Positions 19,890 to 30,128 of a DNA stretch of 64,000 nt are shown here, piece after piece (the first letter of the stretch is position 1; every line of letters starts with the position of its first letter). This stretch comes from Neostapfia colusana. Taxonomy: Eukaryota > Streptophyta > Magnoliopsida > Poales > Poaceae. The position numbers and the translations under genes are program-made. Below the pieces are notes generated by a model. That model worked only from the letters and a program-made list of their open reading frames with translations. It was not told where the DNA came from and searched no databases. The stretch spans positions 50,869,136 through 50,933,135 of the forward strand of contig JASWHV010000004.1 in NCBI GenBank assembly GCA_030760725.1. The letters are read 5' to 3'.

Positions 19890-21954
19890 CTTTTAGGGAT
19901 TTATTCCAGGAGCAATTCCTTATGAAATATTCCCAATTTTGGGCAGAAAATCTTTCTCCATGTTTCTGAGCTCCAGTAAAAATCTTAGGATTTTTGGAGA
20001 TGATTAAGTTCGCTTAATAAGTAGGTTTTCTTAGTGTTGTGTAAATGGGCTCAAAATGACAGGAACAAATTCCAGAAAATAGAATTAAACTTCACCAAGC
20101 CATTCTAACCAGCTAAAAGGCTTAGAAAAATTTGGAACAAATTTTCCTAGGAACCTTAGGTCCAGACCTATTAGAATATCAAATTTCTCCATATGACCAA
20201 GTCTAATTAAATTCCTATATATCATTGAAGGTTAATGGTTCCAAGAATTTTTGTGGCCATATCCTTCCTCAAAAACCTCTGAAAATTTTACCATAAGCTT
20301 ATCATGAGATTAGAAAGCCCCTGTAAAAATTTCAACCACAGAAGATACTGTCTTCAGTTTAGTTCTGTAGTCATATATCTCACTTAATTTCATAATATGA
20401 CGCATCGTTTATTTGATCATTTCGACAGCGAAACATCTCGCGAAGACTTCGGAGGCTACTGACTTGCTTCGATTGACAGAAGCTTTAGTCGGGATCAACA
20501 CTAAGGCAAGTCCCAGTTTGCATCAAAATTTAAAAGCTTCTATTTGTATTCACTTTATAATGTCCAGCATTTTGATTATTGCACTAAGTCTAGTTTATAT
20601 GACACTCCACATGCATGACCCAATAAATCCCAGGAGTTTTATTTAGAGTAGGTTTTAACTTAATTATAACTGCTATTATCAAGTTAAGAAAAGTGGATAA
20701 AAAGAGGCATAACTCAAGTAGGCTGTTTCCTACTTGTGAACCGGAATTAAGGGGGGTCAATCGGAAGAGTTGGGAATTGATCCTCTTAGTTGGTAATGGA
20801 GACCGGGAAGTATGGATGGAAGGCTCAAGGACGTGGTCCTACGAACCTAGTCTCGGTCTGAGTCGATTAAGGCCCGTTCTCGTGTGCGGCCCTACGGGAC
20901 AAGTTTGAGTTGTGTACCTGATGCATACTGGCTATATGTGACCCAGGAAACTGATGTAACATGTTAACCTGGGTGTCGAGGCAATCCCCACCGTCTTATG
21001 CAGATGCTTAAAGGATAGAGAAGTCGGCTCTACGAGGGTTTGCCATAGTGATACTTGATCCAAGTCGGTGGGACCGGTTCGATATTTGGCTGTCGTGTGA
21101 AAGGTCGACACATACGACGTTGAGGGGATTGGTTGATCACCGGTCTCGGACGGGCGTATGTGTCGTGTCATCCGGGTGTTTTTTATTTGAATCACCGTCT
21201 CTCGCGGTAGTGAGCATACTTGTTCTCTGCATCGCGACGTAGTAAGAAACTGGGCTAGTAGCGTCGAGACAAAGCGTTTCTTGTTTGATTGTGGAGTCTC
21301 GGCGTTGATGGCGCAAGGTATGTATGGGTCTAGGATAGCTCACTAAAGTTACTTTCTCCTCGGACAAGTGGCATCGAGATGAAGTGTTTCTTGTTCTATT
21401 GTGGAGTCTCGATGTAAATTGTGTGAGGGTTATAAAAGATGCGTAAAACTTGAAGTAAGGACTCTCCATTAGCTCAAGTTCATTGTTTATGCAAACTTCT
21501 CTATTCAGCCCTCTATTTTCAGCATCTAGATTTCCATGTGAAGGTTTTCAGTTAAGTCTTGCTGAGCATAAGCTCACGGTTTGTTGATCCATTGTTTTGC
21601 AGGTAACGTTGCATAAGGCAATGTTAGAAAGGAAGGGAGAGCCTAGTGGGGCAGCACCCAATGAGGGGTGTGAGTCTCGCTTGGAACCCTGCACGCCACC
21701 GGGTTTTTGATGTGGTGCTAGGGTGAAGCATCCGCGGGCAGGATGGCTTCATTTTGCTTAGCGTAGGCTATAGTCCGTGAGTGTATTCTTATCTTCTGCT
21801 GCAATGTACACTTGTACATTATTTGTAAAATGAGACAATTATATGTATGAAAGAATTGTTGTGTATGTGTATCTTTCGGATGTGTGCTGTTGGGTGCCGC
21901 ATCACACGGCACCACCCAATGCAATTCTTGGACTGACGGGGCAGGGTCCCCACA
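19890..21954 (+). mobile_element. Gyp-Z 5' LTR, 5'-truncated
   Basis: This matches 31984-34063, the right-hand Gyp-Z LTR, from the shared phrase GGATTTATTCCAGGAGCAAT to the terminal CCCCACA. Mismatches and small indels are frequent, including about 60 extra bases near 20835-20900. A primer-binding site lies four bases past its end, so it is a 5' LTR. About 1.85 kb of its start is missing at the junction with Gyp-1. Confidence 0.85.
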
Positions 21955-21958
21955 AGCG

Positions 21959-21970
21959 TGGTATCAGAGC
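21959..21970 (+). other. Gyp-Z primer-binding site (initiator-Met tRNA)
   Basis: TGGTATCAGAGC is complementary to the 3' end of plant initiator methionine tRNA and lies four bases after the LTR end. It is the minus-strand primer site used by most plant gypsy elements. Confidence 0.9.
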
Positions 21971-22084
21971 CGCATTGGGAATAGAACACCTGAAAAAACA
22001 CGTATTTTTTAAAAACTTAGAGTCCACAAGTGAAGAATCAGTACTAGGCCCACATAAGGTCTATCAGGAGCATAAGTGATGTAT
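21971..22084 (+). other. Gyp-Z 5' leader
   Basis: This is untranslated sequence between the PBS and the nested solo LTR; it resumes at 25346. No ORF is visible. Confidence 0.6.
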
Positions 22085-22301
22085 GGTGGTGTAACACCCT
22101 CAATTTCGTATGCAGGCATGTATACAGAATTCATGTAGAGAAAACATTTTTAAAGAAGTGGAAACAGAGAAAGAATCAGAAAGATAGCGAAAAAGAGCCT
22201 AATCCAGTACGCCGAGGAGCGCTGTAGACACTTCCCACGGCCCGCTTGCCGCGTGGCGCCTTCGGAGCTCATCCCCGCGGAGGGGGAGAGGTCCGCCGCT
22301 A

Positions 22302-22908
22302 ACTGGCCACGTGGCAGGCTCGGAGCTTGCCTCTATGGAAGGGGCGAGGTCCGATCCCGTGGGACACGTGTTGACCCAGAGCTAGCCTCTGCGGAGGAGC
22401 GAAGCGAGCCCCGTAGGACACGTGTCGTCTTCGGAGCTAGTCACTGCAGAGAAGCGGGAGGTCCAACCCACGGGACACGTGTCGCTCTCGGAGCTCACCT
22501 CTGAGAGGTCCGACACTACTGAACACGTGTCATCCTTGGAGCTCACCTCCGGGAGGTCCGACACTGCTTGACACGTGTCATTCTCGGAGCTTACCTCCGG
22601 GAGAACAGAGGTCTGACGCAGTTGGACACGTGTCGACCTAGGAGCTCATATCTGAGCAGAAAGGATATCCGGCGCTGCTAGGACACGTGGCACTTTTGGA
22701 GCCACCTCTGAAGAGAGGGGAGTTCCAGCACTGACACGTGGCATACGCGGAACTCGCCTCTGAGGGAGAGGGGAGGTCCCGCCCGCCAAGACACGTGGCG
22801 CACATGGAGTTCACCCCTGAGGAGAGGGGAGGTCCCGCCCGCCTAACAAGCGGCACAACCGGAGCTTGTCTCTGCGGAAAAGGGAGGCCAGGCCCCGCTG
22901 GACACGTG
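22302..22908 (+). repeat. G-box (CACGTG) repeat array in solo LTR U3
   Basis: Eleven perfect CACGTG hexamers start at 22308, 22365, 22419, 22476, 22524, 22572, 22627, 22684, 22735, 22792 and 22903, so they are 48-57 bases apart, with one double-length gap where the unit has decayed (about 22846). Most read GACACGTGTC or GACACGTGGC and are followed by GGAGCT(C/T) and a CTCTGCGGAGG-like block. ACGTGTC and ACGTGGC are the ABA-response element forms of the plant G-box. The 5' end of the LTR, from about 22240, also shows weaker units. Confidence 0.93.
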
Positions 22909-23118
22909 GAGCCTCCGGAGCTTATCTCTGCGGAAGGACGAGGTCCTTAAGCGGTTTTGCCCTGTGCGCGAGCGCCCGATACAGAAGAAACCGACACGAT
23001 TTCTTCTACGATTGATACCGCACCAAATCTATTGAAGATAAGTTGTTAAGATCCAAACCCAAATCAAATAGGACTCTTATTTGAAATCCAATCAGAATAG
23101 GACTCTTCTTTTCCCGGT

Positions 23119-23126
23119 TATAAATA
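23119..23126 (+). promoter_or_regulatory. Solo LTR TATA box
   Basis: TATAAATA within GGTTATAAATAGAACCC lies about 210 bases after the last G-box. The same context (GATTATAAATAGA) is found in the Gyp-3 LTRs at 51706 and 58657 and in copy 1 at 8266. Confidence 0.65.
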
Positions 23127-25345
23127 GAACCCAAAACACCCTTGGTTGTAACATCTTCCTAAGCCGACAACTTAAAGGCCCTAGCCCCAAACTCGCCGAG
23201 TTAACCCCCTTTGTCAGAGTTCAACCACCGGTGAGACCGCCTACGAGCCCGACACGATCTCCGGAGGAGAGCCGACGATCTGTTTTGCTGCCATTGCTAG
23301 GAGGAAGGACCTACAGAAAGTAAGGTAGGTCTGCATTACCACCTTACGACATTATCGCGGTTTCTTTGCATCTGTTTCTTCGATCCCTTCGAACAGAAGC
23401 TTTTTCGAGTGGACAGAACACGTGTTGATCGTGTTGATATGGATCTTAAGTCAAGATCATCGCCATGTCCACACCTGATCCCTACACCTTTATTCATAGT
23501 AAAACCCCATGCAAGCCATTAAAACATGCAAGAACACGTACAAACTGATCTAATGAAACAGCGCCATAGGATTAGAATGCATATGCACCATTGCATCTTG
23601 AATAAGGATTGTGCATAATGATTGAATACTGTAAATCTTGTATGTGCATGATCGTAGGTAGAAGGACAAGCTCAGGGAGCCACCTATGAAGGATTTCAGC
23701 ACCAAGACTTCGAGACACAAGAGCAACAGAAGCCACAGGAACAAGGCAAGTGCCCCTTGACCATATTGATCCCATGTTTTGGAAACTGTTTTGTTTGCGA
23801 AAACATGTATGTTTGAGTCAACTTGATGGGAAACCCTTTCATAGGAGTTTATTAGTTTTGTTAGCCACCCTTGTCGCTAGGAAAGTTTATGAGTCGGGTA
23901 TGGTCGTTTTGCTTTTTGCTTCGCATAGCTTACGTGTTATGGGAAGCGAGATAGAACGTGTCTAGCTACTGCACTCATATGAACAATGTTAATGAGAACT
24001 TGATGATGATAATGAACATGAATGGGGGGAGATCTAGGCAAGCTTGGTTTGAGGATGTGGTAGAATGAGATGGTGGTTTACTTGCCGTAGATCTAAGGAC
24101 CGGTTCATGCCAGCACATGCCAGGAAAACAGTGCCACCACAAGGCCAAATATGGGTGCGGCTTAGCTGACTAATTAGGTAAGTTGCTAGATTGTTCTGGA
24201 CCATGGAAGGCGCGGGGAATGGGAGTCGAGAGAGGACTACCCTGGGAACTGCATGGCACAAGAGGGGGCCCGTAGGTGGGAGAATGGTGACTCGATCCTG
24301 CTGGTGAAACCTTAGTGAGTCCATACATCTAGTAGCCCCTTTGTAAAGGCTATTTTGTGATCTCTTGGCCATACACCGATGGTTGTGTACTGGTATAATG
24401 GAGGTTCTGCAGTCATCGACGGGTGATGAAATCACAAACTTGTGGGTAAAGTGGTGCCACCTCTGCATAGTGTAAAACTATCATGGTAGCCGAGCTTACG
24501 GTCACAAGCGCCTGGCCAACTCACATGATTAGATGGGATGGTTTTTTTTTGGGATGGATGTTTGATTTGGTCATGGTATGGTTATTGGGATGGTCATTGG
24601 TTTGGTTACGGTTTGGTCATTGAGGATTGGTTTTCGGGACTGTTGAGTCTTGGTAATGAGGTTGGGACTGTTGATCGTGATAATGAACTTTGGTCTCGGT
24701 TTTGAGATGGAATTGAATATGAGATGATATAGTCATGAATATGAGATGGTATTCATGAGCATGAGAAAAAGTTGAGAAAGATAAATGGCTGGATGAGACA
24801 TGAAAGATGGTGAAATATGATGGAGGTATGTTGATGTTTTAATTGGATATATGTTGGGATTAAATTCACTTAAAGTTAGTTGCTGTTTTATCATGTTTGT
24901 GAAATAAACTTTGCTTTCTGCAACGAGCCTTTTTGTTCCCTATCTTGTTGAAAGCTACATATCCTATTTTTCCGCACTTGCTGAGTACATCATGTACTCA
25001 ACCTTGCATTATACTTCATCATCAGCAACAGGAGAAGAGTACTTCGAAGATCATGTGGAGTACTAGGTGTGTGATCTACCGTTAACTTGCCTGTGGAGTA
25101 GGAGATGGAGCCGCTGCTGCTGTTTAGTTCGCTTCCGCAATAGTTTAGAAGACTTCCGCTGCTAGAATAAGACTTCCGCTGCTAGAATGAGTTAGAGACT
25201 CATGAGACATTGTAATAAAACCCTATTATTCGTGGTTATATTCTGAATTTAGTTTGTGGACTACATGTATATGTGTGATGAACATCCTGGGCACACATAT
25301 GTATCAGCTGGGTTTCGTTATCACGGGACCGGGCGTCACAGGTGG

Positions 25346-26138
25346 CTAACTAACTTATTTGTTACTCTATTCTGTAACGACGCACCGCCGACCAGGTAAG
25401 AGGTAAGGTACGCCACCGAAGGCGGATAAATTTTGGTTAGCTCCCCTGATGAGGAAAGTGGTTCAGGGTATAGGTCTCATAGCTTGTTGTGAGACATCAA
25501 TATAAAACTCTTGAACTCTCCATGTTCCTGAGCTCATATGAAACGTTGGTCCCTGGCGTGCATTAGGCAAGAAAGTGGAAACCCCATCGCGTGGTCGTTA
25601 ACACGATAGTGTGTTCTTCTGGAAATAGCCTAGGAAGACATACAAAGCGCTCGCCATCGGTGTGCCCTGCAGGGCAGTAGGTAGTATCCATTGGGTTGAT
25701 AAAATTCCCAACCGTGACGACCCGTTCATGCTCTACTCGAGTTCCCCGTCGTGTGGTGTGAAAACGCGACCATGTACCTTGAGATGTGACTTGACTCAAG
25801 GACGGCCCGTATGGAAATGATACGGGGCGTATGTTTTTGTTATGATATGGGCCTGCCTAAAATGAGAAAACCTATGTGTGCATCATTATTGAGTGGTTCT
25901 CTGCAGGTACACTAACCACGTATCCGTATTACGAGTAGAGCACGTTTGCAAGTGAACGATTCTAGTGCCACTAATAGAACGTATATGCCGAATGTAATCC
26001 GGTTAGGATTTTCTATTTTTTGAGGAAATTAGTACTGGCATTATCATGGAAATTGCATGAACACCTTGCTTATCTCATAAACTTGAAGACTCTGTATAAT
26101 TTGCATGAAGACGGTTCAAGTAATTACTTAAAACTCAT
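25346..26138 (+). other. Gyp-Z internal region, non-coding
   Basis: This continues the Gyp-Z leader after the solo LTR. Small frames are present, but none has a retroelement or cellular domain that I can recognise. Confidence 0.5.
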
Positions 26139-27400
26139 TTAGAATCCACTCAAGAATATGTGAGTGTAGAGAGGTCTAAAAACAGAGTCCCCTGTTTTGG
26201 CAGTGTTGCTGCTGAAATTATACAGGGTGTTACTCATTGTAGAAAAGACAAATGGTAGTGTGTGATACAGTTTTGGAAAGGGGGAGAAGTCCTCTAAAAC
26301 TGTTCTATAAACCTCCAGGACAGAAACACACTTAAAGTTGGTCAAAAACCTTAGAAACAAAAAATTGCTACAAATGGGTAGAACGAAACAGAGTCTCTGT
26401 AATTCCAACATAACTCTTGGTGGAAAAATATCTAAGGGTATTGTGATACATATTTGAAAATGGCATGAGATATTCTACAACTTTGTAATTCGATGTTTTG
26501 CCAAAACTGGAGAAGAATTAACTGGAATTGCGGATTGAAACTAGGTACCTCTGGGGAGGTGCTGTCAAAATCCTGCCAGAAATTCTGTTAACTTTGAACA
26601 ATCATATCTTTTGACCCAGGAATGCAAAGAGGTCATATGAATACATTTTGAAAAGCTTGGGAAGTTCTTTACATGTTTTCTGTTCAAACCCAGGACAGAA
26701 TACTTTTGTAAAGAGGTGAAATTCGCAGTACAAATGAAACTGTCTAGAGTACCAAAGGCTGTGTATAGTTGGCTGTGTATAGTTTCTGTACTGATTGGAA
26801 TTTTGCTGATAACTTCCTGCAAAGGAACTGTAAAATGTGAATTCTTACAATTCTAGAAATCTTATGAATTGTTCTTCAACTTTGTAATTATGAGTTTGGT
26901 CAATATACGTTTTTAACTGTATGGAGAAGTTGACCCAAAGTGAGCACTTACAGGGGAGGTGCTGCTGAAATTTTTCCAAAATTTCTGTCAACTCTAAAAA
27001 CTCATAAATTTCGATATAAAACTTAGTTGAAGGCAAATAAACACTTGTTGGAAATATATGGAAATCTTCTCCAATTTTTCTGTTCATTCCCACAACAGAT
27101 TCACAAGTTAAATTAGGATTTTATACCATAGAGCAGAAGCTGGTTCAGTTTCTATACTTTTATGGTTTTGGACCATCACTTCCTGTATACACTTTATCAA
27201 AGGTGTGATACATTTCTGGAAATCTGGTGAGTTAGGATACAACCTTGTAGTTGTGAGTTTTGACAAACTTGGTCCGGGACTGTATGAAAAAGTTGAATCA
27301 AAGTGAGTACCTTCCGGTCGGGGTACTGCTGAAATTTCCCCTGAATTGCTGTCAACTTTCACACTTTATATCTATTAAACCTGAACTGATATGGGATCAC
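26139..27400 (+). repeat. Degenerate tandem repeats of about 0.36-0.40 kb in Gyp-Z
   Basis: A landmark phrase, roughly GGGGAGGTGCTGCTGAAATTT...CTGTCAACT, recurs near 26205, 26560, 26960 and 27325. A second landmark (CAACTTTGTAATTATGAG-like) precedes it at about 26475, 26880 and 27240. The units are well diverged and carry no coherent ORF. The array lies where gag and pol would be expected. Confidence 0.65.
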
Positions 27401-29589
27401 CAGAGTGACCGTTGGAAGAATACTGAAGTGAACCAGAACTTTGGTATTCCACTCTATTCTTGAGTCTGCGGTTAGCTCAGGCAAAAATGAAATTTTAGTG
27501 CAGACCCATCAGTTGTGAACCAAAGTTTTTTGGAAGCTGATCGGTCAAGCACCGAGTGACTTGTTGTGATTACGAGTGTTTTTATACGCTCAGAAGTTCA
27601 TAACAGGTTCCTAGTACTCTCCATAGCATCATTGTCGACTTCAACCACAGAAGGTGGTCATTTACAAGACCACCCCAAGTTATCAAGACAAACTACAACA
27701 ACACCACACTCATCGATCAACACCGGTGTAGTTTACGCTCTAAAAGGTTATCGGGTGCATCACCTTCCCATGATAATAGTATAGCTTAAGTTCTCAATCT
27801 CTTACATTGAAACTTAAGGGGGGAGGAGTGCATCCAAGTAAACCAAAGTATGATATCACTAGGAAACAAGAGGGAATTACACCTTCAAGTCATCAAAGAT
27901 TAAGTACAAGATTCGTCATCATCGAGAAACATGATAGCTTCAATGTCTTCATCACTCACCCACAAATGCTCAACATAATAGAGAGATGAAGAGAAGAAGA
28001 AGATTTAGCAAGTCCCAATTTGTGACAACTCTAGTAACCTCAACACCAGTAGGGTGATGTCCTATCTAGGAGCTAGGACTAGTCATTCATTCTTCACACT
28101 TAAAGGTTAGATGAAGACTTAGGAGAACGGAGAAGGGAAGTCAACGGATAGTAGCTAAGTTTCCATGGAATATTTCCCAACCATATTGTCAAACATTTGA
28201 CATAATTCCATTGAACTTGGTCACAACGTGAAAGTGGTAATCCTTGTTTAGCACCTTTCATGACCAAGTTATTTGTACCTTGCAAAGTCTGGGACAATTC
28301 TTAATCGTGTTTGAATTGTTGTACTAACTCTTGCTCAAACTATAAAAGATGATGCATCATACATATGCACCATGTTGCACCATACATATGCACCATTTTG
28401 CACCATAAATATGCACCATTTTGCACCATACATATGCACCATTTTGCACCAAACCATGTGCATATGAATTGCACCATACCACATGTGCAGCATCATTATG
28501 CATCATAAATAACGAGACATCATATAAAATACCAAAATACTGAGCAAGCTTGTGTACCTCCTTTCAAACCATTAAGTAGTCTCTACTAACCTCGGTCTTA
28601 TTACATCCTTGTAATATTGATCAAGTTACTTGATTCGACCTCCTTGAGTAATACTAGGGAAACCAATTACTCCACATTTCTTGTATCTTTCTGAACATTC
28701 ATTAATGACTTGTTTAGCTCCGAGTACCGTAACTGTTGGAACTAAACAAATTTCTAATCGCAGGGCTTACCGATTGCTTGCTCAACCTCACGACAATCCT
28801 TGAACACAATCTTAAGAGATTATATGGTGATTTTAATACCCTTGTGGTTACCATAGGTAGTGGGTCTTTGCTATGTTGATAACATAAGTGAAATTGACTT
28901 GTGACGTCTCTTATGTTCAAGCAAAGCCTTTAGTTTTTGATTAAATGGTTAAAATGCCAATTCAAGGTGAGATTACTGAGTCATTGTTTAATCTCACAAA
29001 ACCCTTGATTCATGTTGGGGAAGTACAACACTAAGTTTTTAAGCACCCAGTTAATCTAGACAAGTATTGGTTATCCATGTCAAGATTAGGACAGTGAAGA
29101 TTCAAGCCATCAACAAATCGTCAATAGGGATGTCAAGACGAGGGCTCTCGCCAACCTCAAACGAGCTCATACTTTGAGTTTTTGGCGACTTAACCACCGG
29201 TCATCATAGAGGCCGAGGATCTTCTGGTGTCGGAGAACTAGATCCGTACCATAGAGTTTAAGTTCCAGTTGCTTCAATGCATCGAACATCAGAAAGTACT
29301 GTACATGGCGTAACAACTTCACCATTCCTCCAGTACCTAGTGGGCGAATCAGCTCACATCCCTACCAGCTGGAAATCAGCTCACGTGGACGTAATACCGG
29401 AAGACATGCCTTGCTTAGCATGTTCTTTATGGAATAATCCAGGGGAAGCTCGAGGAGTTTCTAGTCTAGAAACAAGGAGGGAGGGATGCCATGAGCATTA
29501 GTACCATACGCGCCTGACTACGTGAACCCAGAGGTACAAACGTGCGAATGGCTCATTCGTAGCCTCCATGCTAAGGGAGAAACTGACGT
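27401..29589 (+). other. Gyp-Z internal region, non-coding and unassigned
   Basis: Over 2 kb without a recognisable domain in any frame. The only structure I see is the 23 bp repeat at 28358-28449. It may be an unrelated insertion or retroelement sequence too decayed to recognise. Confidence 0.4.
28358..28449 (+). repeat. Four-unit 23 bp minisatellite
   Basis: Four head-to-tail copies of a unit beginning CATACATATGCACCATTTTG lie in a row, differing by one or two bases, with decayed GCACCATA words continuing to about 28500. There are no spacers, so it is not a CRISPR array. Confidence 0.9.
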
Positions 29590-30110
29590 AACTTCAACAA
29601 GTTAATGAGTTAATGCCAACCCTTGTATTTTGGAAGTCGGAGATCAAGTCTGTCTCCGAGTATACCCGATGAAATGAATTCGTAGATTTGGGGTCAAGGG
29701 AAAGCTAGCTTCTCGTTTTGTTGTTCCATTTCTCATCATGGAAAGGTGTGGACTGGTAGTGTATAGTTTGAGGCTACCTACACCATTGCCGGGCATCCAC
29801 AACATCTTCCATGTCTCACAAATAAGGAAATGTTTGAAGGAGCAGACGGAGGTTCTTTCAGGAGGCATGAAACCTTAAACTGAATCTCACCTATGTTGAG
29901 AAACTGGTAAAAATCCTCGATGCAAAGACTCGTGAAACAAGGCGTCGATCGTTGCGGTTTTACACGATTTTGTGGAATAACCACACCGACGACGAGTTTA
30001 CATGGGAAATCAAGGATTTTTCTTCGGATGAATTGCCCGAAACTGTTATCGAACTATCACGGGTAACATTCTTCTCCATCTCGTTCTTTTATTAATCTCG
30101 GGACGAGATT
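29590..30110 (+). pseudogene. Gyp-Z integrase C-terminus remnant
   Basis: Translated pieces match the end of the Gyp-1 integrase: VYPMK, then a stop, RRFGVKGKLASRF, PGIHNIFHVSQIRKC, and a broken chromodomain-like end before CTCGGGACGAGATTC. At least one frameshift (near 29630) and two stops break the frame. It is followed by a purine tract (30112-30127) and an LTR, the expected end of a gypsy internal region. The integrase core, RNase H, RT, protease and gag upstream are not found. Confidence 0.8.
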
Positions 30111-30128
30111 CTTTTAAGAAGGGAGGAT

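Larger units (their letters stand above)
22090..25340 (+). mobile_element. Solo LTR nested in Gyp-Z (3251 bp)
   Basis: It starts TGTAACACCCTCAATTTC, ends GGGACCGGGCGTCACA, and is flanked on both sides by GGTGG (22085-22089 and 25341-25345). The perfect target duplication, with no internal sequence, identifies a solo LTR formed by recombination between the two LTRs of a full element. It is a diverged member of the Gyp-3 LTR family: same order of G-box array, TATA box at 23119-23126, and a downstream region (about 23730-25000) that aligns with 59230-60430. Confidence 0.92.

Noticed and set aside
28358..28449. Possible CRISPR-like array
   Set aside because: The 23 bp units are directly adjacent without spacers, and everything around is plant retroelement DNA.
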